A stretch of 64,000 bases of DNA. It comes from Syngnathus acus. Lineage: Eukaryota; Chordata; Actinopteri; Syngnathiformes; Syngnathidae. The notes under the pieces are model-generated. The model worked only from the letters and a program-made list of their open reading frames with translations, was not told the DNA's origin and did not search any database. The stretch is from the NCBI RefSeq assembly GCF_901709675.1, contig NC_051101.1:12420501-12484500 (forward strand), written 5' to 3'. A program made the translations under genes and the position numbers. Shown here piece after piece: positions 15,767 to 34,917 of this stretch; position 1 is the first letter of the stretch; every line of letters starts with the position of its first letter.

Positions 15767-16020
15767 GTACACTTGAAAATGGCGGTGTACCTAATGGAGT
15801 GTCCGTGTGACGTCACAGATCAACCTGCCAATCAGGAGGTGGGGGTGAGGGCGGGTGTGGCACTTTTCACTTTCAGTTAAGCTTTGGCCATGATGTTTCC
15901 CTAATGAAGTGGCCTGTTATTAGGTACACCTAAAAATGGCAGTGTACCTAATGGAGTGTCCAAGTGACGTCACGGCTCAAACAGCCAATCAGAAAGTGGT
16001 GCTGAGGGTGGGTGTGGCAT
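15767..16020 (+). repeat. 158-bp tandem repeat, right block
   Basis: After the last 235-bp unit the sequence returns to the parental form (GTGACGTCACAGAT, CCAATCAGGAGG, GGGCGGGTGTGGC) for one full and one partial copy. The chimeric array is therefore flanked on both sides by the repeat from which it arose. Confidence 0.85.
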
Positions 16021-16024
16021 TTTT

Positions 16025-16780
16025 CACTTTCAAATCAAATAAATTTTTATTTGCCAAGTTTGAGCATGCCAAACAAGGAATTTGACTCCAGTACATCACG
16101 TTCTCTTTACAACATTTAGGTAGCTAACCTGAAAACAACTGCAAAACAAAGGTTTTTTTTCCTTTCAACCTTTTACTCAAACACATTGGGTATAATAACA
16201 CCATCAACTACAAGCCAACAAAGACATCAATGGCATTTTTCACTTTCAAATCAAATAGATTTTTATTGCCAAGTTTGAGCATGCCAAACAAGGAGTTTGA
16301 CTCCGGTACATCTCGTTCTCTGTACAACATTTAGGTAGCTAACAAGTTCATTCAGGACAAAAATTGACAATTATTCTCAAACATACCCTGATCTTAAACT
16401 CCCAGGAGGGCAAGAACTCAAAATTCCTACTAGGGGAAATGAGAAACCTTGAGAAGAGACCACAGATGGGAGGATCCCTCTTCCAGGATGACCAGGCTGC
16501 AATGGATGCAGAGAGGACACATAGTACAAATAATACAGACAGTTCAAAGATGAAGCGTCGAGAGCAGGATGTTATTGCACAGCAATGTCTCTGACACTCT
16601 AAGAGTGGTGTGAGTTCATCAAAGCGACAGCCTGGGCGAAGAAGCTGTTTCTATGTCCGCTGGTTTTGGCGTACAGCGCTCTGTAACGCCGTCCAGAAGT
16701 TCAAACAGACTGCAACCTGGGTGAGAAGGGTCTGTCGAGATGTTCCTTGCACGTTTCATTCATGTTGATATCATGTTTCA
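16025..16780 (+). repeat. Interspersed repeat with a duplicated 103-bp head
   Basis: A segment starting CACTTTCAAATCAAAT and holding TTTGAGCATGCCAAACAAGG occurs twice, at 16025-16128 and 16241-16343, about 90% alike. The right part contains CGACAGCCTGGGCGAAGAAG and ACAGCGCTCTGTAACGCCGT, which I associate with a dispersed teleost repeat whose class I cannot name. No transposase or reverse transcriptase frame is present. Confidence 0.6.
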
Positions 16781-16962
16781 TATTAATGAAACGAAAAGAA
16801 TGAATCAGTGATATCACTGATATCATGTGCAGTGTTGATGTCTGTGGATGGTGTCCCATCACAAAGAACAAGAGCGGCAGTGTCCTTGTCGACTAAAAAG
16901 CTGATTGGCCAGCCCAAAGTTTTGTCTGAAATGTTTGCTGCCATGAAAACCAGCAGTTCAGA

Positions 16963-17053
16963 CTCAAGTTCCATTAACAGTGGAGAAAATAAACAAAGTA
17001 GAAGAATACTCAAGTTCCATTAGCAGTGGAGAAAATAAACAAAGTAGAAGAAT
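16963..17053 (+). repeat. 45-bp direct duplication
   Basis: Two adjacent copies of ACTCAAGTTCCATTARCAGT followed by GGAGAAAATAAACAAAGTAG, differing at one base. Confidence 0.85.
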
Positions 17054-17255
17054 AAGGACAAGGACATGTCCACATAAGCACAAACATCTTCGTACATTTC
17101 CGACGCCTTGTGTTCTGATAGTCTGAAGTGCTTCTTTCCAGAGATGAAATCTATGAAGTAGCAATAAAGTGATTGAAAGAGAACCGGTAATGGACTTAAT
17201 TAAAGCTAACAATGTTCACCGTTTGTTGTATTAGCTTCTTTTATGAGATTCTAGT

Positions 17256-17261
17256 TTTATT
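17256..17261 (-). terminator. Poly(A) signal of glcci1
   Basis: TTTATT on the plus strand reads AATAAA on the minus strand, about 130 bp past the glcci1 stop. No better candidate lies closer. Confidence 0.5.
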
Positions 17262-17386
17262 AGCGCAATTGGGAAAAAAAAAACTTAAAAAAAAAAAATT
17301 TGTGAGTGTGTGGACATGAGCATGATTTGGAATTAACGGAGTGCAAAACTTTTGGTTTTATCACGCTCGTCATGAGGCAGCGTCTT

Positions 17387-24549
<7,163 letters not shown>

Positions 24550-26896
24550 CCTTACCCAAAGTGGCCGACTTTTAGGAGCGAAAGCGGGGAGAGAAAAAGT
24601 GTGGCCACCAGCAGCAGCTGCTGGAGTAGAGGAAGAGTTAGCACAACACGTTAGCTTCCTCTTTTATTGCGTGAGTGCGTACTCAGCTCTTGCGCTCGAA
24701 GAAAAACAACAACGAAGAGACGTATTCTAATGTGAAACTTACCTTTAAGTTCGGTACAAACGCAAACTCGCAACTTAATGGTAACATAAATAACTTAAAG
24801 TTATATTTATAACTTGTTTAAAGCTTAGCTTAGGCCACTAAATATGAGTGTTGTCCATCTCGACCACTCTTCTAAATGACTTGTTTCGGCTTGACTACTA
24901 GCTGACTTCTAATGGGGCGGGCACAAGAGGCCGCTTGCCGGCTTGTGATTGGACAACAGTGATTTACAGTAACGCCGCCGATTGGTCCAAGCTTATCTAT
25001 CGGTCGCACTTGTAGCCAATGGCGTCAGAAGCTGGGCTCAACATGTGTAATTATGGGAGAAGTTGTTCAGTTGTTGGAAAATGAAGAACTATTTTTTAAA
25101 TTTGTTCACAATGTTCACCCAAATATTGTCCTATAGTTCAAATAACAATTCTCAGGCTACATTCATCACTTTTGTGCCAGGTATGGGACAAAACACAACT
25201 TGAATGTGATCAAATACTTTATTTTGAAGCACATAATAAAGATTTCAACGTCTAGGGACAAGTGACAAAATATCGGGGAAAAGAGTAACATTTCTGTGGC
25301 AAAATACAACTCTGTGGTCAACTGCTGCATTTTAGTTCCTGGCCAAATGCATCACTCTTGTGACAAAATATGAGGCAAATATAGCATGTTTCTGCCAAAA
25401 TACCCACCCAACCAGATACTAGCACAAAATGTGACAAAAATATGTTTTAATGGCAAAATATTTCATCTAGTCTTTAAGTAAATTCATTGTTTTAAAAACG
25501 ATTTAATTGTTGTGGAAAAACATGGCGATACGTGAGACCATCTTTGCGATTTAGAAATTCATTTTAGTGGCAAAATGTTTTATTACTGTAAGGTCGTGCA
25601 ACTTTTAGTGGTCAAGTTGCATCTACTGTACATGAAAAATAATAGTTCAAACTGAACAAAAATCTCTTTTACACTTATTTCAATTGCTATAATAGTCCAC
25701 TTTTGTTATCATTATTTTTCCTGCCCATTCATGTTGCTCATTTGCCTTTTCATATGTTTCACAGTACTTTGCTTAGAAACAAAACTCGGAAATTTAAAAT
25801 ATATATTTTTAAAAGACTGTGACATTCAAATTGCTGTTCTTAAGAGCCAATTTGTCAGGCTTTCCTGCCCAAAACGCTCAGCCAAGGCCACGTGGGGATA
25901 TGAAACCCCCATGTCCATGACTAAAGTGATTTATCCAGTTCTGGCCTGCTTGAAGTTGGTTGCAGAGGGGAAGAAAAAAAAAAACTGGCTACAATGCCAG
26001 AGCAGACGGCGCCCGTCCTCGGATTGATGATGCATAGTTTCGGGGGGCAATGTGGGCATCGGAGGGAGTGTGAAAGAAAGAGAGGTTGCAGGATTGTGTT
26101 TTTCACTCAATGGGCAGCTGAGCTTCTGTATTAAGAGGCGGGGGGGGGGGGGAAGTAAGAGGGAGGGGGTGCAATCTTCTTGTCTGAGTGCAGAGCAGCT
26201 GCTGTTTTCCGAGGAGATTCTTTTCATGGAGCCCAGGGCCTGGAGTGGGTCGCTCAATGCGACCCCCCCACCACCCGCCCCAACCACCTCTCGTTTCGCA
26301 AACCTCCCTTGAAAACGTTGAAAATGCCAAATCAAGTCATAAAAATGTGCTTCACCTAGGGTGCAACCCTTCTTTGCCAACAATGCTTATATTTAGGAAG
26401 ACTTTCGGGGGAGAGGGAAAAAAAAAAAAGTTGCATACTTAAGCTGATTTGCCAGGTAACAGAGTAGCGTATGTATTAATATGAATAGCAGCATTAAGGC
26501 TAAAAAAAAAAGAGGCTTTCCCAAGCAAATAGTGTTTTTATCTCAAAACAAAACATTTCCATAGCGTGATGTAGTCTTATTGCGATCAATTACGATGTTT
26601 AATGGAAGAATGGGGTCGGGGGGGGGGTCACATTTCATTTCACAAAGGCTTTCAACTGCTGAGAGGTAAAACTGCCTTGTGGCAAAATTTGCTTCCACTG
26701 TTTAGTTAAAAAAAAAAAAAACGTTTGGCACCTAGAATCACATTTTTTTTATGAGGTTCTTCAGATTCAGGTTAGACTGCGAGAGAGAGAGCCTCCTTGT
26801 TGATTGTCCTGAGAGGTTGACGACCCCAGCGAAATAAATCACTGAGTTTCCCTTCTTGTTGGAGGACGTGCGGCTCCGACAGGCCGCTTTTGTCTT
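24550..26896. other. glcci1 promoter side and mios 3' flank
   Basis: Just upstream of the glcci1 start the DNA is CpG-rich to about 24.65 kb, then becomes AT-rich. CCAAT boxes on either strand are visible near 24950, 24981 and 25015. From 25.2 to 25.5 kb words like TGTGACAAAATAT and TGGCAAAATA recur loosely. A G-run sits at 26138-26151. I find no RPA3 or UMAD1 exons, which separate these two genes in human. Confidence 0.5.
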
Positions 26897-29800
26897 TCAG
26901 CTGCTGTCCGAGGGCTCCAAATTGCCCGTCGTGTCTAGCTGCATGCATTTACACGTGCACGCCGACACGGGGCACTCTGTGTGGTCCCTGCGACAGGTGA
27001 ACACAAAAAAACATTTAAAATCGCCTTTCCCAACTCAAATGAAGAAAAAAATGTAAGGAAGATTACCTGAACCAGCTGAGCATGTGTCCAGCGTGGCCGC
27101 CGTGTCGACAGTTGTGACACCAGGTGAACCAGTTGTTGAACTGAGCCAGTTTGTTGTCCCTTGTCAGGTCGACCTTGTCGTCGGACTTCCCGGTTCCTGC
27201 CAGAAAAACAAAGCCAGAGTCAATAATGACCACACGGCCGCAATGGCTGAAACGGGCCGCCGTGGTTGTCACCGGCGCAGCTAGACACGGGCGTGCCCAT
27301 GTTCATGAGGCACAGGGCGCAGCGTGGCAGCGGCTTGCGGCACCCCGGGCAGCTGGTCACTTTGGACTTGGTGGGCGAGCCGCTCACGCCGTACTGGCTG
27401 AAGCCGCGGCCCTGGTGGGGCATGGCGGCGCAGCTGTACGAGATGGACTTGCCGCAGAAGTTGCAGCTGACAAACACCTGCGGAGGGAGGCAAAGGTCGT
27501 CGCGATAAGGGGCAAAGGTGGAAAAGGAGCGACGCGGCGGCCAGCTGGCGGGGGTTTCCGCTCCAATGACAGATAAGGAAGAGATTAGCGGCAATAAGCC
27601 CAACCGCTGCACAACATTGCCGTTTCCCATAAAAGCCATTTTGTTTCTGTTGCAAAAAAGGATATTAAAGCAACGTTACCTGGGCTAGAGGTTTGGAGGT
27701 GGGGTCCAATTTTCCTCGATGGATGTCAAATTCGGCCCGCTTGTGCCAGAAGCGCCACGCGTCCAGCAGGTTGCGATAGTTCTCGATCCAGCACTGGACT
27801 CTGGGGTCCTTCAGAACTTCACCGGGAGAACCCTTGAAGGGGGATATTCAGGTCATTAAGTGATGCTGCAGGCAAATCATTATTTTCCTAATATCAATGA
27901 CCGAAAAATAAAATCCCACTCCACAGCCGTGCCCCATCCTTTTTCCATCCTAACACACATTGTGGACTTGAACAAAACGTCCACGGGTGGAATGCGTGCA
28001 TGTTTGCGTGATTGTCTTGCACTGACAACACAATCAAAAACGAAATCACCAGATGTGGAAATAATCACTTTTAACTACCAAAAAGAATTATCGTGACAAA
28101 CAAACGGAGTCAACTTTTAATTACTTTCAGGGTTTATTGCATTCCAGTCCTAGCCGCGATAGAAAAATATCTTCAGACCACGTTAAATAAATATTTGAAC
28201 TTCCTCCTGTCCCACATGCTTTAAATACATTTCAACTTATTCGCTGACGCTTTTTAAAGTATTCCTTAGCATCTCTCTTGCTGTCAAAAAAATCTTATGA
28301 CTCACGCTTTGATGCAAAAATAATTAATGTAGACATTTGAGTGAGTGTCACGTGCCTGAACTTGTCCCTTTTCGAAAGCGTTGGAATGTCACTGGGAAAA
28401 AAAAATTCCGACTTGCCTGTATACCTTAAAAGCCATCAAAAGAGTGGTAACACGATTGGACTTGTACCTTGAGCATGCAGAAGCTGGCCGTCTGGACATC
28501 TCCGGTCCGGTCCACATAGCTCTCCATCAGGTCCACGCCATCCTTGGTCAAGCCCGTCAGCAAGATGCCCTCCAGGTTGCCCGCCTCCTTCATCTCGTTG
28601 GTCAGTTTGTCCACGTAGCGGGGAAGCTGCCCCAAAAACTCAAATTCAAACTTGATGTAACGTAACGTGGACATTAGTGTTGCGGAATGTTACCTGAGTG
28701 TCGTTGAGGAACATGGAGGCAAAGGCGACTCGGTCACGCACCGCCACGCTGCTTTCGTACTTAAAGTGGGGGAAGGAAAAAAAAAAAACCATCCATTTAT
28801 TTTGGGCTATGGCGGGTTTCCTGACAAGGCAGCAACATGAAAGGAGAATTTCTGGCGAGGTGGACTACATGCAGAAACCACTTTCAGGAACATTATGTGT
28901 ATCAGCCAAAAGAAACACACGCCGCCAGAAAAAAAAGATAACTGACATCAACTAGCTAGCTAGAGGTTAGCATAGCTTACTTAGCATGCTATCTTTTCTC
29001 CTGTTAATTATAGTACTGGCTGTGTCCTACATATGACACTGCATTCTTCATATTGCATATCTAGACAATGGAGTAAAACGTGTGGGGAAGAAAAAAAATA
29101 AGCGTACCCCAAAATTAAATCAGAAGCAGGAATTTCAAGCAAGTACTGACTGAAGCAGCAGCTTTGTTGCACTTTTGTTCAGCCCTACATGTTGAAAGTT
29201 TACCAGGGGCCCCAATAAACTTGTCGGCCAAAGAGTAATAAACAAAATTTCAAACTTGATGTTCTTTGCTTGCCTAATCTTGTTTGAAGCGGTCAAAACA
29301 GCTCAACAGCAGCTGTTGCCGAAACCCTTGCAGGCTCGCGGACGTTAATTGGAACCCGATACGCTTATTGGTGCGGTGCAACAAATTACACAAAGAGATT
29401 CTTTCCCCTACAACTTCAAATAACATTACAAGTTGTTGTTCAACTTTTCTACCAGCACGCCGTCGTAGGCTCCCGGCTCGCTGGTGAGGAAGGCGAACAT
29501 GACGCAGAGGTAGGGGTTGTTGAGCTGCAACCTGAGCGAGCTGCACATTTCCCGCCAAAGCGAGGCCTTCTCGTCCGTGTAGCCCGACAACGCCATGGCC
29601 ACCACGTTCAGGTTCAGGTCACCTGGGACAGAAAAAAATAAATAAAATCACACCAGGCTTTGTTATGTTTTCTCAAAGATGGATTCTTGACTTATTGGTG
29701 AGTGCTAGAGACACTCGTGTAGTGCTGCGACAAGAGATTCCAGCGATGGTTGTTTTTAAAGAGAGACTGTTAACAAGTCTTATCTAATGAAGCAGGCCGC

Positions 29801-32506
29801 TAGCCACTTTCAGGAAAGCCTCATCAGCGCACGCAGCAGAAAAACAGCTGACCTACATGGGCCAAATGTTTGTGAGTCAAGAGCAGCAACGGCGAATGGA
29901 CTTTTTTTTTTTTCTTTTCCCGGAGTGTTGTTGTGTTGCTACGTTTGACACATTCCTCGGGCGCTTCATTTCATTGGATTTTCAACATTTTGGGGTTATT
30001 TGTGGTCTCACATCCTCAGCCAATCTCTTTCACATTCCTGCATTGACATGGAAGGAGTGGGTTGGGGTTTGGGGTGGGGGGCACTTACCTAATTTCCTTT
30101 TAAAACAGCAGGATATTGCAATACAATTGCTTCACAAGGAGCACTTATTTATAGACGCTGCTTTCAAATGCAACCACAATGACAGGCAACATAATAAACC
30201 AGTGCTTACAATGGCTGACTGGCCATTTCATTCGGGACACAATCTAGTGAGCTCTAACTTTGAAATGCTTTTCTCGCATTTCCTATGACTTGCACTTTTT
30301 GGCTTTTTCCTACCTGACTTTTCTGACATACTATTGCGGGTGTATAAGAGGAATAGTGCAGATAAGGATTCCCTCACCCTTCTCAGCCATGGCTCCCCTG
30401 TTGAGGATCTGTATAGCTCTGCGGATGTCCAGGTTGAAAAGGGCCACGGCAGCGGCTCGCTCCCACTCGCGTTCCTGCTCCAGCGAACGCAGGAAGGGCT
30501 CCACGTCCGCGTCGGACGCTCGGCCCATCCAGCCGCAAAGGCGCAGGGCCAGGCCGCGCTCCTCGCTGTGGAAACGCGTGGCCTCTGTCTGACGCTCCGA
30601 ACCGCTCCAGCACTTGCGGCTCTCTGTGGTGCCTGATGGTGCCGAGAAATTAAGAATGAAGTCTTGACACGCTTAAAGCTTAAAGCCTATAAGCCAACAC
30701 ATTTTAATTATGTGATGTGTCAGTCTGAACGCTAGAGGGCGCAACATGTAAAAGACCTCAGTATTGAACAATGAAGGGAACAACTCAGACTTGCCTTATC
30801 TACCCTAATAAAAATTTTTTTTACTCAGATTCAGAGGACAGGTGTCTTACCTGAGCTGGTCTTGACAATATTCTTGATACCCGAGTAGACGACGGCCTGT
30901 TTGTTCGCCTGCAGCTTCAGCTCGGCGTCCTCGGCACACTGCTTCATATGTGAGCTTTACATAGGAAATCATTTCGTTTGGGTAAAAATTTAAAAACTTT
31001 TCCAAATACTTGTTATAGCAATGGATGAATAATAATAAAAAAATCATTAGAACAAGGGTGTGTACACTTTTTATAGCCAAAGGATATAGAAGAGGTCAAA
31101 CCAGAGGGACTTGAGCTGGGAATCGTTGCCCCCAGCAAGTAGGTGGTTCCTCCACACCTGGACGGTGTCGTGTCCGTACCTGGACTGAGCCCTCTGCCTC
31201 ATCTTGGTGGCGATGTCCTGCTCCAGGAGGCCCTGGGCGCCCTCCGGCCCGTCCTCGGCGCACTCGTACAGGTGGCGTCCGCAAGCCCACATGAGCGAGG
31301 TGGTGGAGCTCCACGCCAGCGAGATGCGCTCAAAGACGGTGAAGTCGGTCATGACGCGGTTGGCGGCCGACACCACCACCATGCGGTTCTGCCGGGACGG
31401 GTGCCAGGCGAAGGTGCCGATGAGGCCGTCGCAGGGTTGCACGCTGCGCTCGATGATGGTGGGCTCGGTCTCGTCCCCGATGGGCGTGGGCGTGTGCTGC
31501 ATGTCGTACAGACGGATGATGTTGCTGTCGCGGGTCAACGTGGCCAGCAGGCCCGTGCGGGTCGGGCACCATGCCACCTGACCAGGTCCACCAAAACAAT
31601 GAGATGTCAATCATTACGTAAGACAATAACTTTGATGGTTCAAAAACACTCCTGCTGGAATTCACTAGCGCATCCATAAGACCCTACCTTGGTGAGAGGC
31701 TTCGGCTGCTCGGTGAGGGTGAGCACGGGCTTCTCGAACTTCCTCAGGTCCCAGATGGCCACCTGACCCTCAAAGAAAGAGGCCACGCGGTCGGGAAAAT
31801 GGGGATCCACCGTGACCCCCTGGATGGCTTTGGTGTTGACAAAAGTCTTCTGACTGGTGTTCCTCAAATCGAAGACAGCCAGGTTGCGGTGCATGCCGGC
31901 CAAGAGGAGCTTGGGGTCCCGGAGGAGCCAGCAGAGGGACAAACAAGCGTCGTTCTGGCCCAGGTCATACAGCGGCTTGGTTACTACCGAGCTCGGGTCC
32001 AAGTCGGAGGATGACAGGCGGATCTTCTCGGCGGAGACGCTGGCCTCCGGGGAGAACTTGCTGCTGATGTCCCAGATGAGCACCGAGAAGTCGGCCCGGT
32101 GTTTATCCAAGCCGGCCGCCAGCAAGTTGCTATCCACCGGGTTCCAGGCTAGCGTGTTGCACTGGCGGGCATGCTTGGGCACAAACTCTTTGCCCACCAG
32201 CTCCTTGCAAGCCGAGTTGTGGCTCTGACCCAGGCTGGTGAGCACCACCCTGCCATTGGCCTGGCCCACGGCGAGAAGGCACTCGGGCTCCTGCTTGGGG
32301 TACCAGGCCACGCACTTCATGTAGGGAGTGTCCGAATTGATGGCCAGCAAGGTGGCGGCCGTCTCTCCCGAGAGGGGCACGGTGCCGCCCTTGAGCTCGG
32401 CAGCCCCCGCCGGACCGATGCGGTACAGGCCCAGCTCCGAGTCACAGATGACATAGCGGTCCGGGTGGTGGGGAGACCACAGGATGTCCGGCTTGGAGCC
32501 ACTCAT
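26897..32506 (-). CDS. mios: Mios, GATOR2 subunit (WD repeat protein mio)
   Basis: Mios is part of the GATOR2 complex at the lysosome, which relays amino-acid status to mTORC1. Eleven coding exons in minus order: 32506-31688, 31577-31088, 30949-30851, 30632-30378, 29622-29453, 28759-28694, 28626-28468, 27832-27680, 27477-27273, 27196-27067, 26987-26897. All phases join to 878 residues (human 875). The N-terminal half is a WD40 propeller ([51 protein letters not shown]); then an alpha-solenoid ([40 protein letters not shown]) and a C-terminal zinc-binding region ([50 protein letters not shown]). The intron between exons 2 and 3 has AT-AC ends. A non-coding 5' exon is likely near 33532-33590 (donor GTAAGTTTTC on the minus strand), with an acceptor just before the start exon at about 32551. 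Confidence 0.95.
30950..31087 (-). other. U12-type AT-AC intron in mios
   Basis: On the minus strand exon 2 ends ...GACCTCTTCT and the intron begins ATATCCTTTGG, a full match to the U12 AT-AC donor consensus. It ends GCTCAC before ATATGAAGCAG and contains TTTCCTATG 12-20 nt upstream, a partial branch-site match. This junction gives [11 protein letters not shown], residue for residue the length of human SLWYTLHFMKQ. The only GT-AG alternative uses GTTTGACC as donor and deletes conserved residues. Confidence 0.8.
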
Positions 32507-34917
32507 GACTACAGGGAGGGGGCTAGAGGACTCTCACCATGAGACCCCACCTGCACAAATGGCAATATTTATTCATAGTGACCCAACATTTTGGGAGATA
32601 CGAACCTTTGCTTCAAAGGCCAACAAATGCGACTACAAGGCTGCGTAACCACCAAAAAGTCAAAACTAACGTGTTTATTTGTAGTTAGCTAACAATAAGA
32701 AGCTTAATAAATAGAATAGGAGGGAAAATGCTGTGCAAGCTACTAACTTTATCTCATCACAGCAGTTAACTCCATCATGTAGTTCTTGTAGTGATTACTG
32801 CACACACAGGGCGTCCCCCAACCTGTTCTCCAGTTTGATCACGTGATGTTCCACATCAGACCCATTCTTCTTCTTAAAAAAAGAGACTTTGCCACTTCTG
32901 GTTGAAGTTCACTGTCAAATCAAACATTAACAAAACGAGAATTTCACATTGTCACAAAACCAAGTAATACAATTTTGTGTAAATATTGTGAGGATGAGGG
33001 TTCGCAAGAAGGATGAAATAATAATTATTTTATTCTTAAAATCATACAAAATCACTAACCATTGGCAGTTTCATCACATTAGCATCACCACAAGCAAATT
33101 AGTTCCTGAATAGTAATTTTTTAAAATTATTTTTTGGTATCCGAGTTTGTGAAAGTTAGAGTGATTTAATAACGCGCACAGAATGTGACACGTTGGTGCA
33201 CTTTCAAGTTCAATTTAATTAACGTAGATGCTTCGAGAAACAATGAGCCACTCCCAAAAACTATTTTTAGAGGCGAATTTGCCAGTGCAAAAGAATAACT
33301 AAGAATACTAAGGCGGTTTATTGTTTTGTAAACAAACAAAGTCCGCAAAGCTAATGCTAACGCGAGTCAAGGACGAGTTTCCATATAATCGTTTTTGTCG
33401 GTCCCGGAAAACTAACAATGCATGATCTTAGTATGAGTATGCTGCATTTGGGACACCAAGTTACGTTTACTTTAACGTTATAACTGAATAAATACAACCC
33501 GACATGCACGTGTAGGGAGGTGAAAACTTACGTATTCTTGTTGTTTGTACCACAAAAACAGATCCGGAAGGAAACAATAGTCATTTAAAGTTCCGGGTAG
33601 GATTAGTTCCGTCTTTTATGTCAAATTTCACGAAGTATACTTGTTCAGTAATAAAAGACGATTTAGCATACTTGCTGAGTAATAAAACATGATTAAGACG
33701 TAATCATAAAAATTAAAAAAAGGAAAATCTAATATGCACTGTATTGCAAAATAAGATAATACATATAGTAATAATAATACAAAGTGATTATGACGTTCCG
33801 TTTAGGATGATTTCCGACCGATAATAACACAATGGAAAGGACGAAGAAATGTATTCGATGATAAAACATTTCAAAGTGGATGTCCTTTAGGGTGACAACC
33901 ACCAGAGGTCGCTATCGTCCAAAGATGTACTGTATAAACGTTAATACCATCAAATGAAAGCTGGAATTCTGAACTTGTCTCATATTCATCTTTTGTTTTG
34001 ATCAATCAAATCCCAATGTCTTCAGTATCAATTTACAAAAATTTGACCTTGCCGTTCCAATACTTCTGCAAGGGACTGTATATATGGACGGATTGGTGCA
34101 CTGAGCAGGGAAGTGAAGGCAGCATGTATTGTAATGATGATAGATTGATGGTGACACTTAGGTAAAATAATTATTTTCATTATTATTCTAACAAGCAGAA
34201 TTTGTTAACGGTCAGTTTTTACATAGTCAACAAATGACACTAATTTTCTCAGCACCAGAAGCAGCTCTTACTTGAAATAAGCCTACTGTCATTACAAAAA
34301 GCAGCTTATCTGTTTTCCACATTAGTGGGCGAGAGTGGAAATCTTATTGGCTTGTTTGCTTTTTTTTTGTTCATGTACAGTAGAACATCGAATGTGCAAC
34401 AGCTGAAAACACAGAAGGAAGGAGAAAAACACTGTGGAAAATTTGCGACTTGGAGTTTTGACATCCATATTTTTTTATGATGGAACTAATCGGTAAATCA
34501 GATATGACCCCGCCCTCTCTGGCACACACTCAGGCACGCACACACACATGCACACAAACACAAAAGAGCACATCAGCTTTACCCACAGTCAGTCTGTGTT
34601 GGGTTTTACAAGACGGGATGTCCCCAAAAGGACCCCAGCTGACCGGACTGCAACAAGTGGCCTCGGCCCAATGACATTTTGGGTAAATGTTTCAACATTT
34701 GTGCAACTTTTTTTGTATGTTTTTGTGTGTGTTTTATTAGCACTACACAAAATTCAAGCGTTTGCATCATTGCATTTGTTACAATATGAATGAATGTTTA
34801 TGATTGTAGAGCATTGCATAATATCAGTATACGCTGTATCGTCAAATTTAACGCGCATTCTCCTCGGCCTGCTTAGTTGGTTATTGACTCAAACTGATCT
34901 CGTTTGGACTGTATCCC
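32507..34917. other. mios 5' region and intergenic DNA before col28a1
   Basis: Contains the probable mios 5' UTR and promoter: a donor-like GTAAGTTTTC (minus strand, about 33531) and ETS-like CCGGAAG (33564-33570) and CCGGAA (minus strand, 33591-33596) motifs, consistent with a TATA-less promoter at about 33.6 kb. The rest is AT-rich. CCACCAGAGGTCGCTA at 33899-33914 resembles a CTCF core. No coding exon seen. Confidence 0.45.

Noticed and set aside
24550-26896. Search for RPA3 and UMAD1 between glcci1 and mios
   Set aside because: No exon resembling either protein was found on either strand; the ORFs at 25.9-26.4 kb are G/C-run low-complexity translations.
31143-32542. Long plus-strand ORFs over mios exons 1 and 2
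   Set aside because: Antisense shadows of the mios WD40 exons, which join perfectly to the rest of the gene on the minus strand.
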